Position numbers and translations under genes: made by a program. 64,000 nucleotides of DNA from Candidatus Ozemobacteraceae bacterium. GTDB lineage: Bacteria; Muiribacteriota; Ozemobacteria; Ozemobacterales; Ozemobacteraceae. Below the pieces are notes generated by a model, which worked only from the letters and a program-made list of their open reading frames with translations, ran no database searches and was not told the DNA's origin. The stretch spans positions 31,310 through 95,309 of the forward strand of contig DAOSOK010000019.1 in the NCBI GenBank assembly GCA_035373905.1, in the 5' to 3' direction. Shown piece after piece: positions 44,150 to 52,580 of the stretch (position 1 is its first letter; every line of letters starts with the position of its first letter).

Positions 44150-45058
44150 ATGCCTTCCCGGCCTCTCATCGCGGTTCTCGGCCCGACCGCCTGTGGAAAA
44201 TCGGCGCTGGCTCTCGAGCTGGCGCGCAGATTCGGTCTCGAGATCGTCAACTGCGACTCCCGCCAAGTCTACCGGGAAATGGAGATCGGAACGGCAAAGC
44301 CGGGACCCGACGAGCGCGCGGCGGTTCCCCACCACCTGTTCGACCTCGTCGGTCCGGACGAACGGTTCAGCGCGGGCGAATATGCCCGGCAGGCCACCGC
44401 CTGCTGCGAATCGCTCTGGGCGGCCGGCAAAGTTCCTCTGTTGGTGGGCGGAACGGGTTTCTACTACGACGCTCTGGTCGAAGGCCTCCCGGAGGATCAG
44501 GGGAACCCCGCGCTGCAACGCGATCTCCAGGAACGACTCGAAAGCGAGGGGCTCCAAGTCCTTCTCGACGAACTCGACCGACTCGACCCGGCCGGGGCCG
44601 CATCGATCGACCGGCGGAACCCGAGGCGCGTCCTGCGCGCGCTCGAACTCGTCCTCGCCGGCGGCCGCCCTTTGGCCGACCTCCGGAAGCGGCATGGAGC
44701 CATCCGGGCAACCCCGTTCCCAATCCTCGTGACGCTGGGGCGCGAGACGCTGCACGAACGGATCGCCCGCCGGATCGATGCGATGCTTTCGGCAGGGCTG
44801 GCTGATGAGGCCCGTTCCCTCATCGCCAGATTCGGAAGCGACGCACCCGGCCTGAAAAGCATCGGCTACGCGGAATGGACCGAACCGCACGCCGACGAGG
44901 CCGCCGTTCGGGAGGCGATCGTCGCACACACACGGCAGTATGCGAAGCGGCAGGAAACCTGGTTTCGAAAAAGACCGGGCGGCGCGATGCACGATCTCGG
45001 ACGTCGCGAGACGACCGCGGACATCATCAAACGAGCAGAGGCTTTCCTGGACAGGTGA
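44150..45058 (+). CDS. miaA: tRNA dimethylallyltransferase MiaA
   Basis: 302 aa. P-loop 'AVLGPTACGKSALALELA', 'EIVNCDSRQVYREMEIGTA', 'KPGPDERAAVPHHLFDLV', 'VPLLVGGTGFYYDALVEG' and 'TRQYAKRQETWFRK' are the MiaA signatures. It adds the isopentenyl group to A37 of UNN-decoding tRNAs. Last gene of the operon, 5 bp after mutL; an Hfq gene, a common neighbour elsewhere, is absent. Confidence 0.98.
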   Translation: MPSRPLIAVLGPTACGKSALALELARRFGLEIVNCDSRQVYREMEIGTAKPGPDERAAVPHHLFDLVGPDERFSAGEYARQATACCESLWAAGKVPLLVGGTGFYYDALVEGLPEDQGNPALQRDLQERLESEGLQVLLDELDRLDPAGAASIDRRNPRRVLRALELVLAGGRPLADLRKRHGAIRATPFPILVTLGRETLHERIARRIDAMLSAGLADEARSLIARFGSDAPGLKSIGYAEWTEPHADEAAVREAIVAHTRQYAKRQETWFRKRPGGAMHDLGRRETTADIIKRAEAFLDR

Positions 45059-45072
45059 AAAGCCCGGTAAAA

Positions 45073-45102
45073 TTGCGGGTTTCATTCCGTCGATGATATA
45101 CT
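45073..45102 (+). promoter_or_regulatory. Promoter for the 45-50 kb operon
   Basis: TTGCGG (45073-45078), 18-nt spacer, TATACT (45097-45102); leader ~40 nt to the small ORF at 45149. Confidence 0.6.
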
Positions 45103-45148
45103 GGCTCAATAAACAGCCACGTTATGCCGAAAGTCTGAGGAGACCGAT

Positions 45149-45259
45149 ATGTCGCTTTGTGCTCCATTGGTGGCAGGCCAGGTCCTGAAAAACGTCCTGA
45201 TCTGCATGTTGAATCTGTTCTTTTCTGTGTGGGTATTCAAAAGCCACGGGGGAATGTGA
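45149..45259 (+). CDS. 36-aa hydrophobic peptide, unknown
   Basis: Short reading frame with a strong ribosome site (GAGGAG, 6 nt before ATG) directly below a good promoter. The peptide has one hydrophobic stretch (residues ~13-30, 'LKNVLICMLNLFFSVWVF') with Lys on both sides, so a single-pass membrane peptide or a leader peptide is plausible. Twenty-seven bases separate it from the next gene. No homology can be claimed. Confidence 0.5.
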   Translation: MSLCAPLVAGQVLKNVLICMLNLFFSVWVFKSHGGM

Positions 45260-45286
45260 AATCGCCCCAGCCGCGGAGGTGACGGA

Positions 45287-47173
45287 GTGCGGGAGGTTAC
45301 GGATCTTGAGATCAGTGCCGGCATCAGGCGCGAATTATCCGGCCGGCGTGTCGATCTCGGCAAGCTCAAATTCACCGTTTCGAACGGCGTCGTCACCTTC
45401 ACCGGCGATCTGGCCTTCATCGGGCTCGACAAGACCCCCGACGAAACGGCCGTCGAGATAAAGTTCATCGAATCCACGTTGCGCTCGCAACGCGGCGTGA
45501 AAGAGCTGAAGTTCGAACTCGAGAACTGGTCGAAAAACGTTTTCGGCAAATGGGAGTCGAAAACCACCCCTGCCTCACACGGCGCAGCCGGCGGCGAGGG
45601 GTTTCACTGCCCCGACTGTCACACGGTCTTCAAATTCTGCCCCTGCTGCGGAAAGCCGCTCGTCGCCGGTCTCCCTCAGGCCGCCCAGCAGCGCCGCCCC
45701 GTCGCGACCGGCCCGGCGCTGCTGAAGCCGCTTCCGCGCAAAATCGAGCCTCTGAAACCGACTCCGATCAAGCCCGGCGAGCCGCTCAAACCCACCGGCC
45801 CCTTCTCCCCGCCGACACCCGCCGGCGCAGGGAAGGAAGCCGCGCGGCAGATCACGCCCACCCCGTTGAGACCCATCGGTCCGACGCCCGTGACGCCGCC
45901 CCCCGAAGCCCAGATACCGGACAAACCGCCGACGCCCGCCCCGGCCCCCGACTTCGGAAAGGCGTTTCCGCCCAAGCCCGTTCCGCCCGCACCGGCACCG
46001 GGCATCGGCAGGCCGTCTCCGTTGAAACCTGCGCCGCACCCGATCGCCCCGGAGAAATTCACCCCGGTGAAGCCCGTTCCGGCGCCAGCCGGGCCAAAGG
46101 CTCCCGCCCATCCGGCTCCGGTCCCTCCCCTCGAGCCGTCCGGGCCTGCCGACTTCCGGCCCGAGCTTCCCGGAACGCTCCCGGAACCGGAATCCGCCGT
46201 TCCTCATGCGGTTCCCGAGCCGTCATCGGCTCCGCCGAGGGAGCAGGCATCTCCCGCCGTCACACCTGCCATGGAACCGCCTGCCGAGCTCGTTCATGCC
46301 GCCGAGGCGCCGAAACCTGCAAAGCCGGTTCCGCCCGCCCAGCCGCCGAAGCCTGCAAAGCCTGTTTCACCCGCACCGCCAAAGCAGGAAGCGGGTGACG
46401 ACTTTTTCGATATTTCGATGCTTCCTCCGATCAAGCCGAAAGCGCCCGACAGTCGGGCGAAACAGCCGGCTCCTCCCGCGGCATCGCCTGCTCCCAGGGA
46501 CGTCCCGCCTGCGAAGCCGGCCGCGCCTCTTGGCGAATCCCTGCCGCCGACGAAACCGGCGGCGGAACCGGTCCAAGGCGACTTCGACGACTCGCTGCTT
46601 CCTCCGTTGAAGCCCAAAGCGCCGGAACCGGCTCCGACGCCCGCGCAGAAAAAACCGGCGCCCCGTCCGCAACCGGTTCTTCCCGCCGACGAGGAAACGC
46701 CGTTGCCCCCCATGAAGCCTGCGCCTGCCGAGGACGACGAAACTCCGCTTCCTCCGATGAAACCGGCATCCGGAGCGCCTGCCGCAAAAGGCGGCAAGCC
46801 GCAGAAAGACGCCGGCGATCCCTTCGCATCGCTGTTTTCCGAAATCGAGGCGGGCGGCGGAAAGGGTTCGAAACCTGCCGGCGGGGCGAAAGATGGCGTC
46901 GACGACCTCGCAGCGCTCGATCTTGACATCATGGACATCTTCCAGAAGCCCTCGGCGAAGCCGGCCGCCGGCCCCGGCACCCCCGCCGCCCCGGCCAAAC
47001 CGGCGAAGCCCGAACCGGCCCCAGCCGATCCCCTCAATCTTGGCGGCTTCCTCGATCTCGACGCGCCCATCGAACCGGCGCCCAAGGACAAGGCCCCCGC
47101 CAAGCCGGGCGAGAAGCCGAAAAAAGACCCGTTCGCCCTCGACGATTTCGACATCAGCAAATTCAAGATCTGA
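45287..47173 (+). CDS. BON-like/zinc-ribbon protein with long disordered tail
   Basis: 628 aa from GTG 45287, with GGAGG 8 nt upstream. Residues ~1-85 resemble a BON domain ('LKFTVSNGVVTFTGDLAFI'). Residues ~105-125 are a zinc ribbon (CPDC-x7-CPCC). The remaining ~500 residues are Pro/Ala/Lys-rich and disordered, with recurring acidic-hydrophobic motifs: 'DDFFDISMLPPIKPKAP', 'DFDDSLLPPLKPKAP', 'DEETPLPPMKP', 'DDETPLPPMKP', and near the end 'DLAALDLDIMDIF', 'LGGFLDLD' and 'LDDFDISKFKI'. No signal peptide, so probably cytoplasmic. The motifs look like repeated docking sites for a partner. No known family for the whole protein. Confidence 0.7.
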   Translation: MREVTDLEISAGIRRELSGRRVDLGKLKFTVSNGVVTFTGDLAFIGLDKTPDETAVEIKFIESTLRSQRGVKELKFELENWSKNVFGKWESKTTPASHGAAGGEGFHCPDCHTVFKFCPCCGKPLVAGLPQAAQQRRPVATGPALLKPLPRKIEPLKPTPIKPGEPLKPTGPFSPPTPAGAGKEAARQITPTPLRPIGPTPVTPPPEAQIPDKPPTPAPAPDFGKAFPPKPVPPAPAPGIGRPSPLKPAPHPIAPEKFTPVKPVPAPAGPKAPAHPAPVPPLEPSGPADFRPELPGTLPEPESAVPHAVPEPSSAPPREQASPAVTPAMEPPAELVHAAEAPKPAKPVPPAQPPKPAKPVSPAPPKQEAGDDFFDISMLPPIKPKAPDSRAKQPAPPAASPAPRDVPPAKPAAPLGESLPPTKPAAEPVQGDFDDSLLPPLKPKAPEPAPTPAQKKPAPRPQPVLPADEETPLPPMKPAPAEDDETPLPPMKPASGAPAAKGGKPQKDAGDPFASLFSEIEAGGGKGSKPAGGAKDGVDDLAALDLDIMDIFQKPSAKPAAGPGTPAAPAKPAKPEPAPADPLNLGGFLDLDAPIEPAPKDKAPAKPGEKPKKDPFALDDFDISKFKI

Positions 47174-47194
47174 CGCGCATCCCGGAGAGCTGAC

Positions 47195-47677
47195 ATGAAA
47201 CTATTGCATCCGATATTTATGCTCGGCTTCATCTTCTGGCTGTACAAACAGCGTTCGCTGGGAATGAGCCTGCTGGATCGTCACGGTCGCATCGCCGGCG
47301 ACGAAGCCGATGCCGAAACGTCGCGGGCGACGCACCGGTTCTGGGGAATGATCCTGACCGGCTACTGCTTCGCCGGACTCATCGGCGGCGCGGTCATGAC
47401 CGGAATGGTGTATCCCGAAATCGTGGTTCCCTTCGGCCAGACGTACGGACACGGATATATCGGCACCCTCGGTTTCGGCTGTCTGGTCATGTCGATGGTG
47501 CTCGGCTTCTCGATCAAGCGTGTCGTCAAACCGAAGATCCGCGAACGGTTCGTCTCGTTCCACACGAACATGATCTTCCTGATCGCCGCGTTCGCCGTTC
47601 TCTCGCTCCTGACCGGCGCAGGCATCCTCGTCTTCGGTCCGAGCCAGGTCGTGACGCAGATCCAGGTCACCCCCTGA
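47195..47677 (+). CDS. Four-helix membrane protein, unknown
   Basis: 160 aa with four membrane helices (about 5-20, 48-68, 88-108, 123-148). Conserved-looking His residues (HPIF, THRFWG, GHGYIG, FHTN) at helix ends recall DUF4079/cytochrome b561-like proteins, but heme binding is only a guess. GGAGAG precedes the ATG. It lies 21 bp after the BON/zinc-ribbon gene and before the TPR gene. The first codons (AAA CTA TTG CAT CCG ATA TTT) form a rare-codon patch. Confidence 0.65.
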   Translation: MKLLHPIFMLGFIFWLYKQRSLGMSLLDRHGRIAGDEADAETSRATHRFWGMILTGYCFAGLIGGAVMTGMVYPEIVVPFGQTYGHGYIGTLGFGCLVMSMVLGFSIKRVVKPKIRERFVSFHTNMIFLIAAFAVLSLLTGAGILVFGPSQVVTQIQVTP

Positions 47678-47722
47678 ACCGGGCATTTCGCATTTCGTGT
47701 GACGTTCCGACGGAGGAGCATG

Positions 47723-49396
47723 ATGGCTGATTCCCTGCCCAGGCGCACGTCGTTTCGCCATGTCGCGGGAACGGGGCTCGTCCTCGCTCTCGGCCTGTGC
47801 CTGATCTCCGGCGATATCACGCCGGCCGGCGCGGCACGCAAGAAGAGCGGCACCACCTCGACCCGGAAGAAGAAGTCCGAATCGGTTTCCTCCGCCTCCT
47901 CGTCTCCCGAACGGTACTACGAGACGATCTGGCAGCGGTACCAGGTCGGCTCGCCGAAAGAGCGCCAGGCGGTCGTTTCCGAGCTGAAAGCCCGCTCGAA
48001 ACAGGATCCGTCGGACGGAACGTGCCATTATTATCTCGGCATGATGCTCGCCGAGGAGGGCGGCTCGAAAAGCGCCGAGGATCACCTCAGGGCCGCTGCG
48101 GCCGCGTTCCCGGAATCGCCCGACGTCCTGTATTGTCTCGCGGAGCAGCTTGTCGCTCGTCACAAACCCGAAGAAGCCGCACCGATCTACGAGAAGATCG
48201 TGACGCTCGCCCCGAATCACGGCGGCGCGCTGACCCGGCTCGGCCTCAAGGCGCTCGACGAGGCGCAATATCCGAAGGCTCTCGAACTGCTCACGGCCGC
48301 ACGCGCGGCGAATCCGGACAACCGCGAAACCCTCCGCGGGCTGGCCGTCGCCCTGCATTCCACGGGAAAGCCGGCCGAAGCGATCGACCTGTTCAAGACG
48401 GTCCTCGCCCTCGACGAGAAAGACCCCGAGGCCTGGATGCTGCTCGGCAAGAGCTACGAAAGCCAGGGCAAGGTCAGCGAGGCGGCCGCAGCCTTCGAGA
48501 AGGCCAAACAGTTCGGGAAGAAAGACCTGGAAATCAAGAATCTCGTCGGATACGACCTGGCGCGGGCTCTGTATGCGACGGGCAAGATCGACGAGGCCAT
48601 CAAGGAGTATCAGAAGACCATCCGGACGGCGACCGATTCGGCGACCGGATGGTTCGAACTCGGCCGTCTGCATGACGACCTGCGCGATACCGACGCCGCC
48701 ATCGAGGCATACAAGAAGTGCTTCGAAGCCGACGAGAAGCGCGGCGACGCGGTGTTCCGCATCGCGGAGCTGTACCGATCCGACGAGAAGCTCGACGAGG
48801 CGCTCGCGGCCCTCGAACTGATCGTGCGCAAAAAAGACTGGTCGGAACGGGCAAAGGCCCTGATCGAAGAGATCAAGGCGGAAAAGACGGAAGGCGACCG
48901 CGACAACCTCATGGAGCTCGCGCAGGGCGGCACCGAGGCGGTCCGGGAAAAAGCCTACCGGGACCTTCTCGCCATCGACAAGAAGGATGAAGCCGCCCTC
49001 GAAGGTCTCAAACAACTCGCGTTCGAGCGCGGCGATCTCGATCAGGTTCGATATTATATTAGAGAATTGAAAAAGGCCGGCCATCTCACGAAGGAACAGG
49101 CCGACATCCAGTTGAACGAACTGAAGTATCGCGAAGACGCTGGCGAAGATTTGGCCGCATGGGAAAACAGGCTCGAAGAGTACAGGAGGGATGGCGACTG
49201 GGACAAGGCGCTCGAGATGAACGCCAAGATCCGCCAGTATGCCCAGGCACAGCTCGATTACTGGCGCCGATACTCGCCGACGAGCAAGGAGAAGCTGGCG
49301 ATGAAGTCTCAGATGATGAAACTGACGAAAGTCCGTCTGAGGCTGATTCGGGAGACGATGAACGACCTTCGCAAGGAGAAGGCAAAGAACAAATGA
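47723..49396 (+). CDS. Exported TPR-repeat protein
   Basis: About 557 aa. ATG 47723 has GGAGG 6 nt upstream; ATG 47720 is the alternative. A signal peptide (about 10-38, 'GLVLALGLCLISG...AGA') leads to a Lys/Ser-rich linker and then at least eight TPR units, e.g. 'DVLYCLAEQLVARHKPEEA', 'AWMLLGKSYESQGKVSEAA', 'GWFELGRLHDDLRDTDAAI'. TPR arrays bind partner proteins; here the neighbour is a pseudopilin, so a secretion or pilus-assembly role is possible. Rare-codon patch at 49045-49068. Confidence 0.85.
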   Translation: MADSLPRRTSFRHVAGTGLVLALGLCLISGDITPAGAARKKSGTTSTRKKKSESVSSASSSPERYYETIWQRYQVGSPKERQAVVSELKARSKQDPSDGTCHYYLGMMLAEEGGSKSAEDHLRAAAAAFPESPDVLYCLAEQLVARHKPEEAAPIYEKIVTLAPNHGGALTRLGLKALDEAQYPKALELLTAARAANPDNRETLRGLAVALHSTGKPAEAIDLFKTVLALDEKDPEAWMLLGKSYESQGKVSEAAAAFEKAKQFGKKDLEIKNLVGYDLARALYATGKIDEAIKEYQKTIRTATDSATGWFELGRLHDDLRDTDAAIEAYKKCFEADEKRGDAVFRIAELYRSDEKLDEALAALELIVRKKDWSERAKALIEEIKAEKTEGDRDNLMELAQGGTEAVREKAYRDLLAIDKKDEAALEGLKQLAFERGDLDQVRYYIRELKKAGHLTKEQADIQLNELKYREDAGEDLAAWENRLEEYRRDGDWDKALEMNAKIRQYAQAQLDYWRRYSPTSKEKLAMKSQMMKLTKVRLRLIRETMNDLRKEKAKNK

Positions 49397-49428
49397 GAAC
49401 GCAAGTGCCGTTCCTGGAGGGAAGAGAG

Positions 49429-50280
49429 ATGCTTCGTAAGGGTTTCACGCTGATCGAACTGCTGGTCGTCATTGCGATTCTCGCAATCCTGATCGGCGTC
49501 GCCGCCCCCTATTACCAGGACTACGTCCGGGAATCGAAGATCGCGAAGGCGAAGACCGACCTCGACATCCTGAAACAAGCCGTCGTTCTCTACAACGCCC
49601 GCGAGGATATTCCCTATCAGGGGCCCCTCGCGACGCAGCCGCCGTATTTGCCGATGCTCGGCGACCAGGATTTCATGGGCCTCCAGGGCCAGTATCTGAC
49701 GAACATCCCGATCGATCCGTGGGGCCGCAACTACCGTCTCGACCCGTACGGCTGCTTCGTCTACAGCGACGGCATCGACCTCCGTGACAAGAGCGACGAT
49801 TATCGCGACTACTATGTGAAGGAACTGGCGCTCCAGCGCGTCGAATGGCTCGACGCCGACAACAACAGGGCGGTCAACGACCAGGACTATTTCGCCTTCT
49901 ATTTCAACAAACCCCTCTGGGTCGACGGCGGCGGCATCTCCGGCGGGGATTTCGACGTGTTCGAGGGAAACGACAACATCACGGCGACGACGCCGCTCTC
50001 GATCACCTACAACCAGATCGACAACATCGGGTACACGCAGGAGACGGCCACCACCAGCCGCATTCTCTGCCGCGTGAATGCCGGCACGAACCTGCGCGTG
50101 GGCATCCACTCGGTGGCCCTCAAGCACGAGATCGAGATCCTGAAAAAATACCGGGAAGTCGTCGTTGACCGCGAACGCACGAACATGAACTACCTGTACA
50201 CGAAAATCGAACTGATCAACGGGCAGCCGGCGCGATATGCGGTCCGGACGAACCCGATCAAGATCGTTCCGCGATACTAG
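49429..50280 (+). CDS. Type II secretion/pilin-like pseudopilin (GspG-like)
   Basis: 283 aa from ATG 49429 (GGAGG 8 nt upstream). A short leader MLRKG is followed by FTLIELLVVIAILAILI, the prepilin-peptidase site (cleavage after Gly, +5 Glu) and N-terminal assembly helix. 'KTDLDILKQAVVLYN' and 'YLTNIPIDPWGRNYRLDPYG' match GspG-type major pseudopilins, but the protein is about twice as long: an extra C-terminal region contains 'DADNNRAVNDQDY' (residues ~142-154), a dockerin/EF-hand-like calcium loop. No other secretion genes are in the window. Its stop overlaps that of hemL in a CTAG palindrome. Confidence 0.88.
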   Translation: MLRKGFTLIELLVVIAILAILIGVAAPYYQDYVRESKIAKAKTDLDILKQAVVLYNAREDIPYQGPLATQPPYLPMLGDQDFMGLQGQYLTNIPIDPWGRNYRLDPYGCFVYSDGIDLRDKSDDYRDYYVKELALQRVEWLDADNNRAVNDQDYFAFYFNKPLWVDGGGISGGDFDVFEGNDNITATTPLSITYNQIDNIGYTQETATTSRILCRVNAGTNLRVGIHSVALKHEIEILKKYREVVVDRERTNMNYLYTKIELINGQPARYAVRTNPIKIVPRY

Positions 50281-51557
50281 AGCCCCGCCATGACCTTGTC
50301 GGCGGCGATCAGCGTCGCCTCGATCTCGTCCGTTCCGTGGGTGACCGAAACGAAAGCGGCTTCGAACTGGGAAGGCGCGAGATACACCCCCTCGGCGAGC
50401 ATCCCGTGGAAAAACCTGGCGAACCGTTTCACGTCCGCGGTTTTCGCGGTTCGATAATCGATGACCTCCGCGTCGGTGAAGAACGCCGTGAACATCGAGC
50501 CGAAGCGGTTGATCCTGCATGGAATCTTCCGTTTCTTCGCGATCTCCGCAAGACCGTCGCACAGCCGGCCCGTCTGCTTCAATAATTGCTGATATAGTTT
50601 TTCGTCCGTCTTGAGGCGGGCGAGCGTTGCCCGCCCGGCCGCGACGGCGACAGGATTGCCCGAAAGCGTGCCGGCCTGGTAGACGCGGCCTTCCGGGGCG
50701 ACGCAGGCCATGACCTTCCGTTTGCCGCCGTAGACGGCGAGCGGCATGCCGCCGCCGACGATCTTGCCGAGGCAGGTCATGTCGGGGACGACCCCTTCCA
50801 CCTGGCCGGCGCCGAGGAAGCCGCCGCGGAAGCCGCACATCACCTCGTCGAAGATCAGGAGGGCGCCGGCATCGCGGGTGATGCGCCGGACGTCGGCGAG
50901 ATATCCCGCGAGCGGCGGCACGACGCCCATATTGCCGGCAACGGGCTCGAGAATGACGGCGGCGATGCGTTCCCCGTGCGCATCGAATACTTTTTTCAGG
51001 GCGGCGGCGTCGTTGAACGGCACCACGAGGGTGTTCTCGGCGGTATCCGCCGGAACGCCGGGACAGCCCGGGATTCCCAGCGTGGCCACGCCCGAGCCGG
51101 CCGCGACGAGCAGGGAGTCCGCGTGGCCATGGTAGCAACCGTCGCATTTGACGATTTTATCGCGACCGGTATATCCTCGCGCGACCCGGATCGCGGACAT
51201 CGTCGCCTCGGTTCCCGAGCTGACGAAGCGCATCTTCTCGATCGTGGGATACGCCTCCTGAATCAGATCGGCAAGCTCCGTCTCGCCCAGCGTCGGGGCG
51301 CCGAACGTGAGACCGCGCGAGGCCGCTTCCGTCACGGCGCTCACGACGTCCGGATCGGCGTGCCCGAGAATCAGCGGCCCCCACGAGCCGACGTAGTCGA
51401 TATACTCGCGGCCTTCGATATCGGTGACCCTCGCCCCCCGACCCGAAGCGAAGAAAACGGGGTCGCCCCCCACACCCGCGAACGCCCGCACCGGGCTGTT
51501 CACGCCGCCGGGAAACACCCGCATGGCGTTCATGACGGCTTCGTGATTGGTCGTCAT
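50277..51557 (-). CDS. hemL: Glutamate-1-semialdehyde 2,1-aminomutase
   Basis: 426 aa PLP enzyme converting glutamate-1-semialdehyde to 5-aminolevulinate (C5 pathway of tetrapyrrole synthesis). 'PGGVNSPVRAF', 'YIDYVGSWGPLILGHADP', 'FVSSGTEATMSAIRVAR', 'YHGHADSLLVAAGSGV', 'LLIFDEVMCGFR' and the PLP-Lys motif 'CLGKIVGGGMPL' are diagnostic. Last gene of the heme operon; ATGA overlap with ahbB. Rare-codon patch at 50578-50600. Confidence 0.97.
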   Translation of the reverse strand: MTTNHEAVMNAMRVFPGGVNSPVRAFAGVGGDPVFFASGRGARVTDIEGREYIDYVGSWGPLILGHADPDVVSAVTEAASRGLTFGAPTLGETELADLIQEAYPTIEKMRFVSSGTEATMSAIRVARGYTGRDKIVKCDGCYHGHADSLLVAAGSGVATLGIPGCPGVPADTAENTLVVPFNDAAALKKVFDAHGERIAAVILEPVAGNMGVVPPLAGYLADVRRITRDAGALLIFDEVMCGFRGGFLGAGQVEGVVPDMTCLGKIVGGGMPLAVYGGKRKVMACVAPEGRVYQAGTLSGNPVAVAAGRATLARLKTDEKLYQQLLKQTGRLCDGLAEIAKKRKIPCRINRFGSMFTAFFTDAEVIDYRTAKTADVKRFARFFHGMLAEGVYLAPSQFEAAFVSVTHGTDEIEATLIAADKVMAGL

Positions 51558-52036
51558 TCGGCCTTTTCCTCGAAATAACGCATCGAAGACTTTTTCAACT
51601 CGCGTACCGTGCGCAGCACCTTCGGTTTCTCAAGTCCCAGCGTCTCCTCGAACCGCGCGAGCAGCTTCTCCAGCTGCTCTTCGTCGCGGGCGTGGATCAT
51701 CGTGAACAGGTTGTACGGCCAACCGGGCGGGCAGTCGCGCTCGTAGCAGTGCGACACCTCGGCATGCTTCGCCATGGCGGTGCCGACTTCCTCGACCCGC
51801 TCGGCATGCACCTTCCAGGCGACGAGAGCGTTGGCGGCGTTGCCGACCTTCTGCGGCCGCACGGCGATTCCGACCCGCCGAATCACCCCGTTTTTCAGCC
51901 ATTCGGCGACCTTCGCGATCACGCCTTCCTCCGTCATATCGACGGCGCGTGCGGCACGCAGGAAGGGGCGGCGTTCGAGTTTGAACCCGCGCTGCAATTC
52001 ACGAATCAGAGCTTTTTCCTGTTCCGTCAAGTTCAT
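51554..52036 (-). CDS. ahbB: Siroheme decarboxylase subunit AhbB
   Basis: 160 aa, Lrp/AsnC-like fold: winged helix (about 5-60, 'LIRELQRGFKLERRPFLRA') plus RAM-type domain. 'CYERDCPPGWPYNLFTMIHA' is characteristic of siroheme decarboxylases, which turn siroheme into 12,18-didecarboxysiroheme. It forms a heterodimer with AhbA, encoded 13 bp upstream. ATG 52036 has AAAGGG 8 nt upstream. Confidence 0.92.
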   Translation of the reverse strand: MNLTEQEKALIRELQRGFKLERRPFLRAARAVDMTEEGVIAKVAEWLKNGVIRRVGIAVRPQKVGNAANALVAWKVHAERVEEVGTAMAKHAEVSHCYERDCPPGWPYNLFTMIHARDEEQLEKLLARFEETLGLEKPKVLRTVRELKKSSMRYFEEKAE

Positions 52037-52049
52037 GACCGTGCCCTTT

Positions 52050-52493
52050 CTAGTCCTGGTCCATCCGGACCTTGAACAGCCGGCGCGCCTGGAACAATTG
52101 GATCGAAGCGATGTTGCCGCGACGTTTGACGTCGTCGAGAATCGCCTGTTTGCGCGCCTCGTCCCTGGCGATGATGGTGAACCAGACGTTCGGCGTGCCA
52201 TCGCGCAGGTAGTTGTGCGTAATCTCGTGATACTCGGCGAGAATGGCCGCCACCTCGTCGACGCGCTCGGCCGGCACGTCCATGGCGGCCAGGGCGCCCA
52301 CATAGCCGAGTAACCGGCTGTCGAAAAACGGGCCGACGTATCTGATCGCCTCGTCCTGCATCATGCGCGCCAGGCGTGATATGACGCCGCTTTCATCGAT
52401 CCAGAGCTTGTCGCCGAGCGTCTTGAATGGCTCCGGCTCAAGCGGGAATCCGTTCTGCAGCAACCTGATTATCTCGCGGTCCTTCTCGTCCAT
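52050..52493 (-). CDS. ahbA: Siroheme decarboxylase subunit AhbA
   Basis: 147 aa paralogue of AhbB. 'DREIIRLLQNGFPLEPEPF' winged-helix start and 'HNYLRDGTPNVWFTIIA' in the Lrp-like domain. Start ATG 52493 (AGGA upstream) rather than the frame extension to 52544. It could be mistaken for an Lrp regulator, but the pairing with AhbB and AhbD settles the call. Confidence 0.92.
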   Translation of the reverse strand: MDEKDREIIRLLQNGFPLEPEPFKTLGDKLWIDESGVISRLARMMQDEAIRYVGPFFDSRLLGYVGALAAMDVPAERVDEVAAILAEYHEITHNYLRDGTPNVWFTIIARDEARKQAILDDVKRRGNIASIQLFQARRLFKVRMDQD

Positions 52494-52543
52494 GCCCCGA
52501 TTCCTTTCGGCATCACGTGGAATGACAGCCGGCGCCGGACACA

Positions 52544-52560
52544 AAAACGCCGGGCGGCGG
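52544..52560 (-). terminator. Weak terminator/attenuator before ahbA
   Basis: On the minus strand CGCC-GCCC-GGCG is followed by TTTTT, between ahbD and ahbA. It may reduce read-through and fits with a separate ahbA promoter. Confidence 0.35.
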
Positions 52561-52565
52561 GTACA

Positions 52566-52574
52566 AATATACCA
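52566..52574 (-). promoter_or_regulatory. Possible internal promoter for ahbAB-hemL
   Basis: Extended -10 element TGG-TATATT on the minus strand, 73 nt before the ahbA start; no clear -35. Confidence 0.35.
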
Positions 52575-52580
52575 CTGTTT

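Noticed and set aside
47201..49084. Long open frame antisense to the membrane and TPR genes
   Set aside because: No start signal; the plus-strand genes have ribosome sites, signal sequences and repeats.
52050..52493. Lrp/AsnC transcription regulator
   Set aside because: The pair with a paralogue, the WPYNLFTMIHA-type motif in that paralogue and the adjacent AhbD fit siroheme decarboxylase instead.
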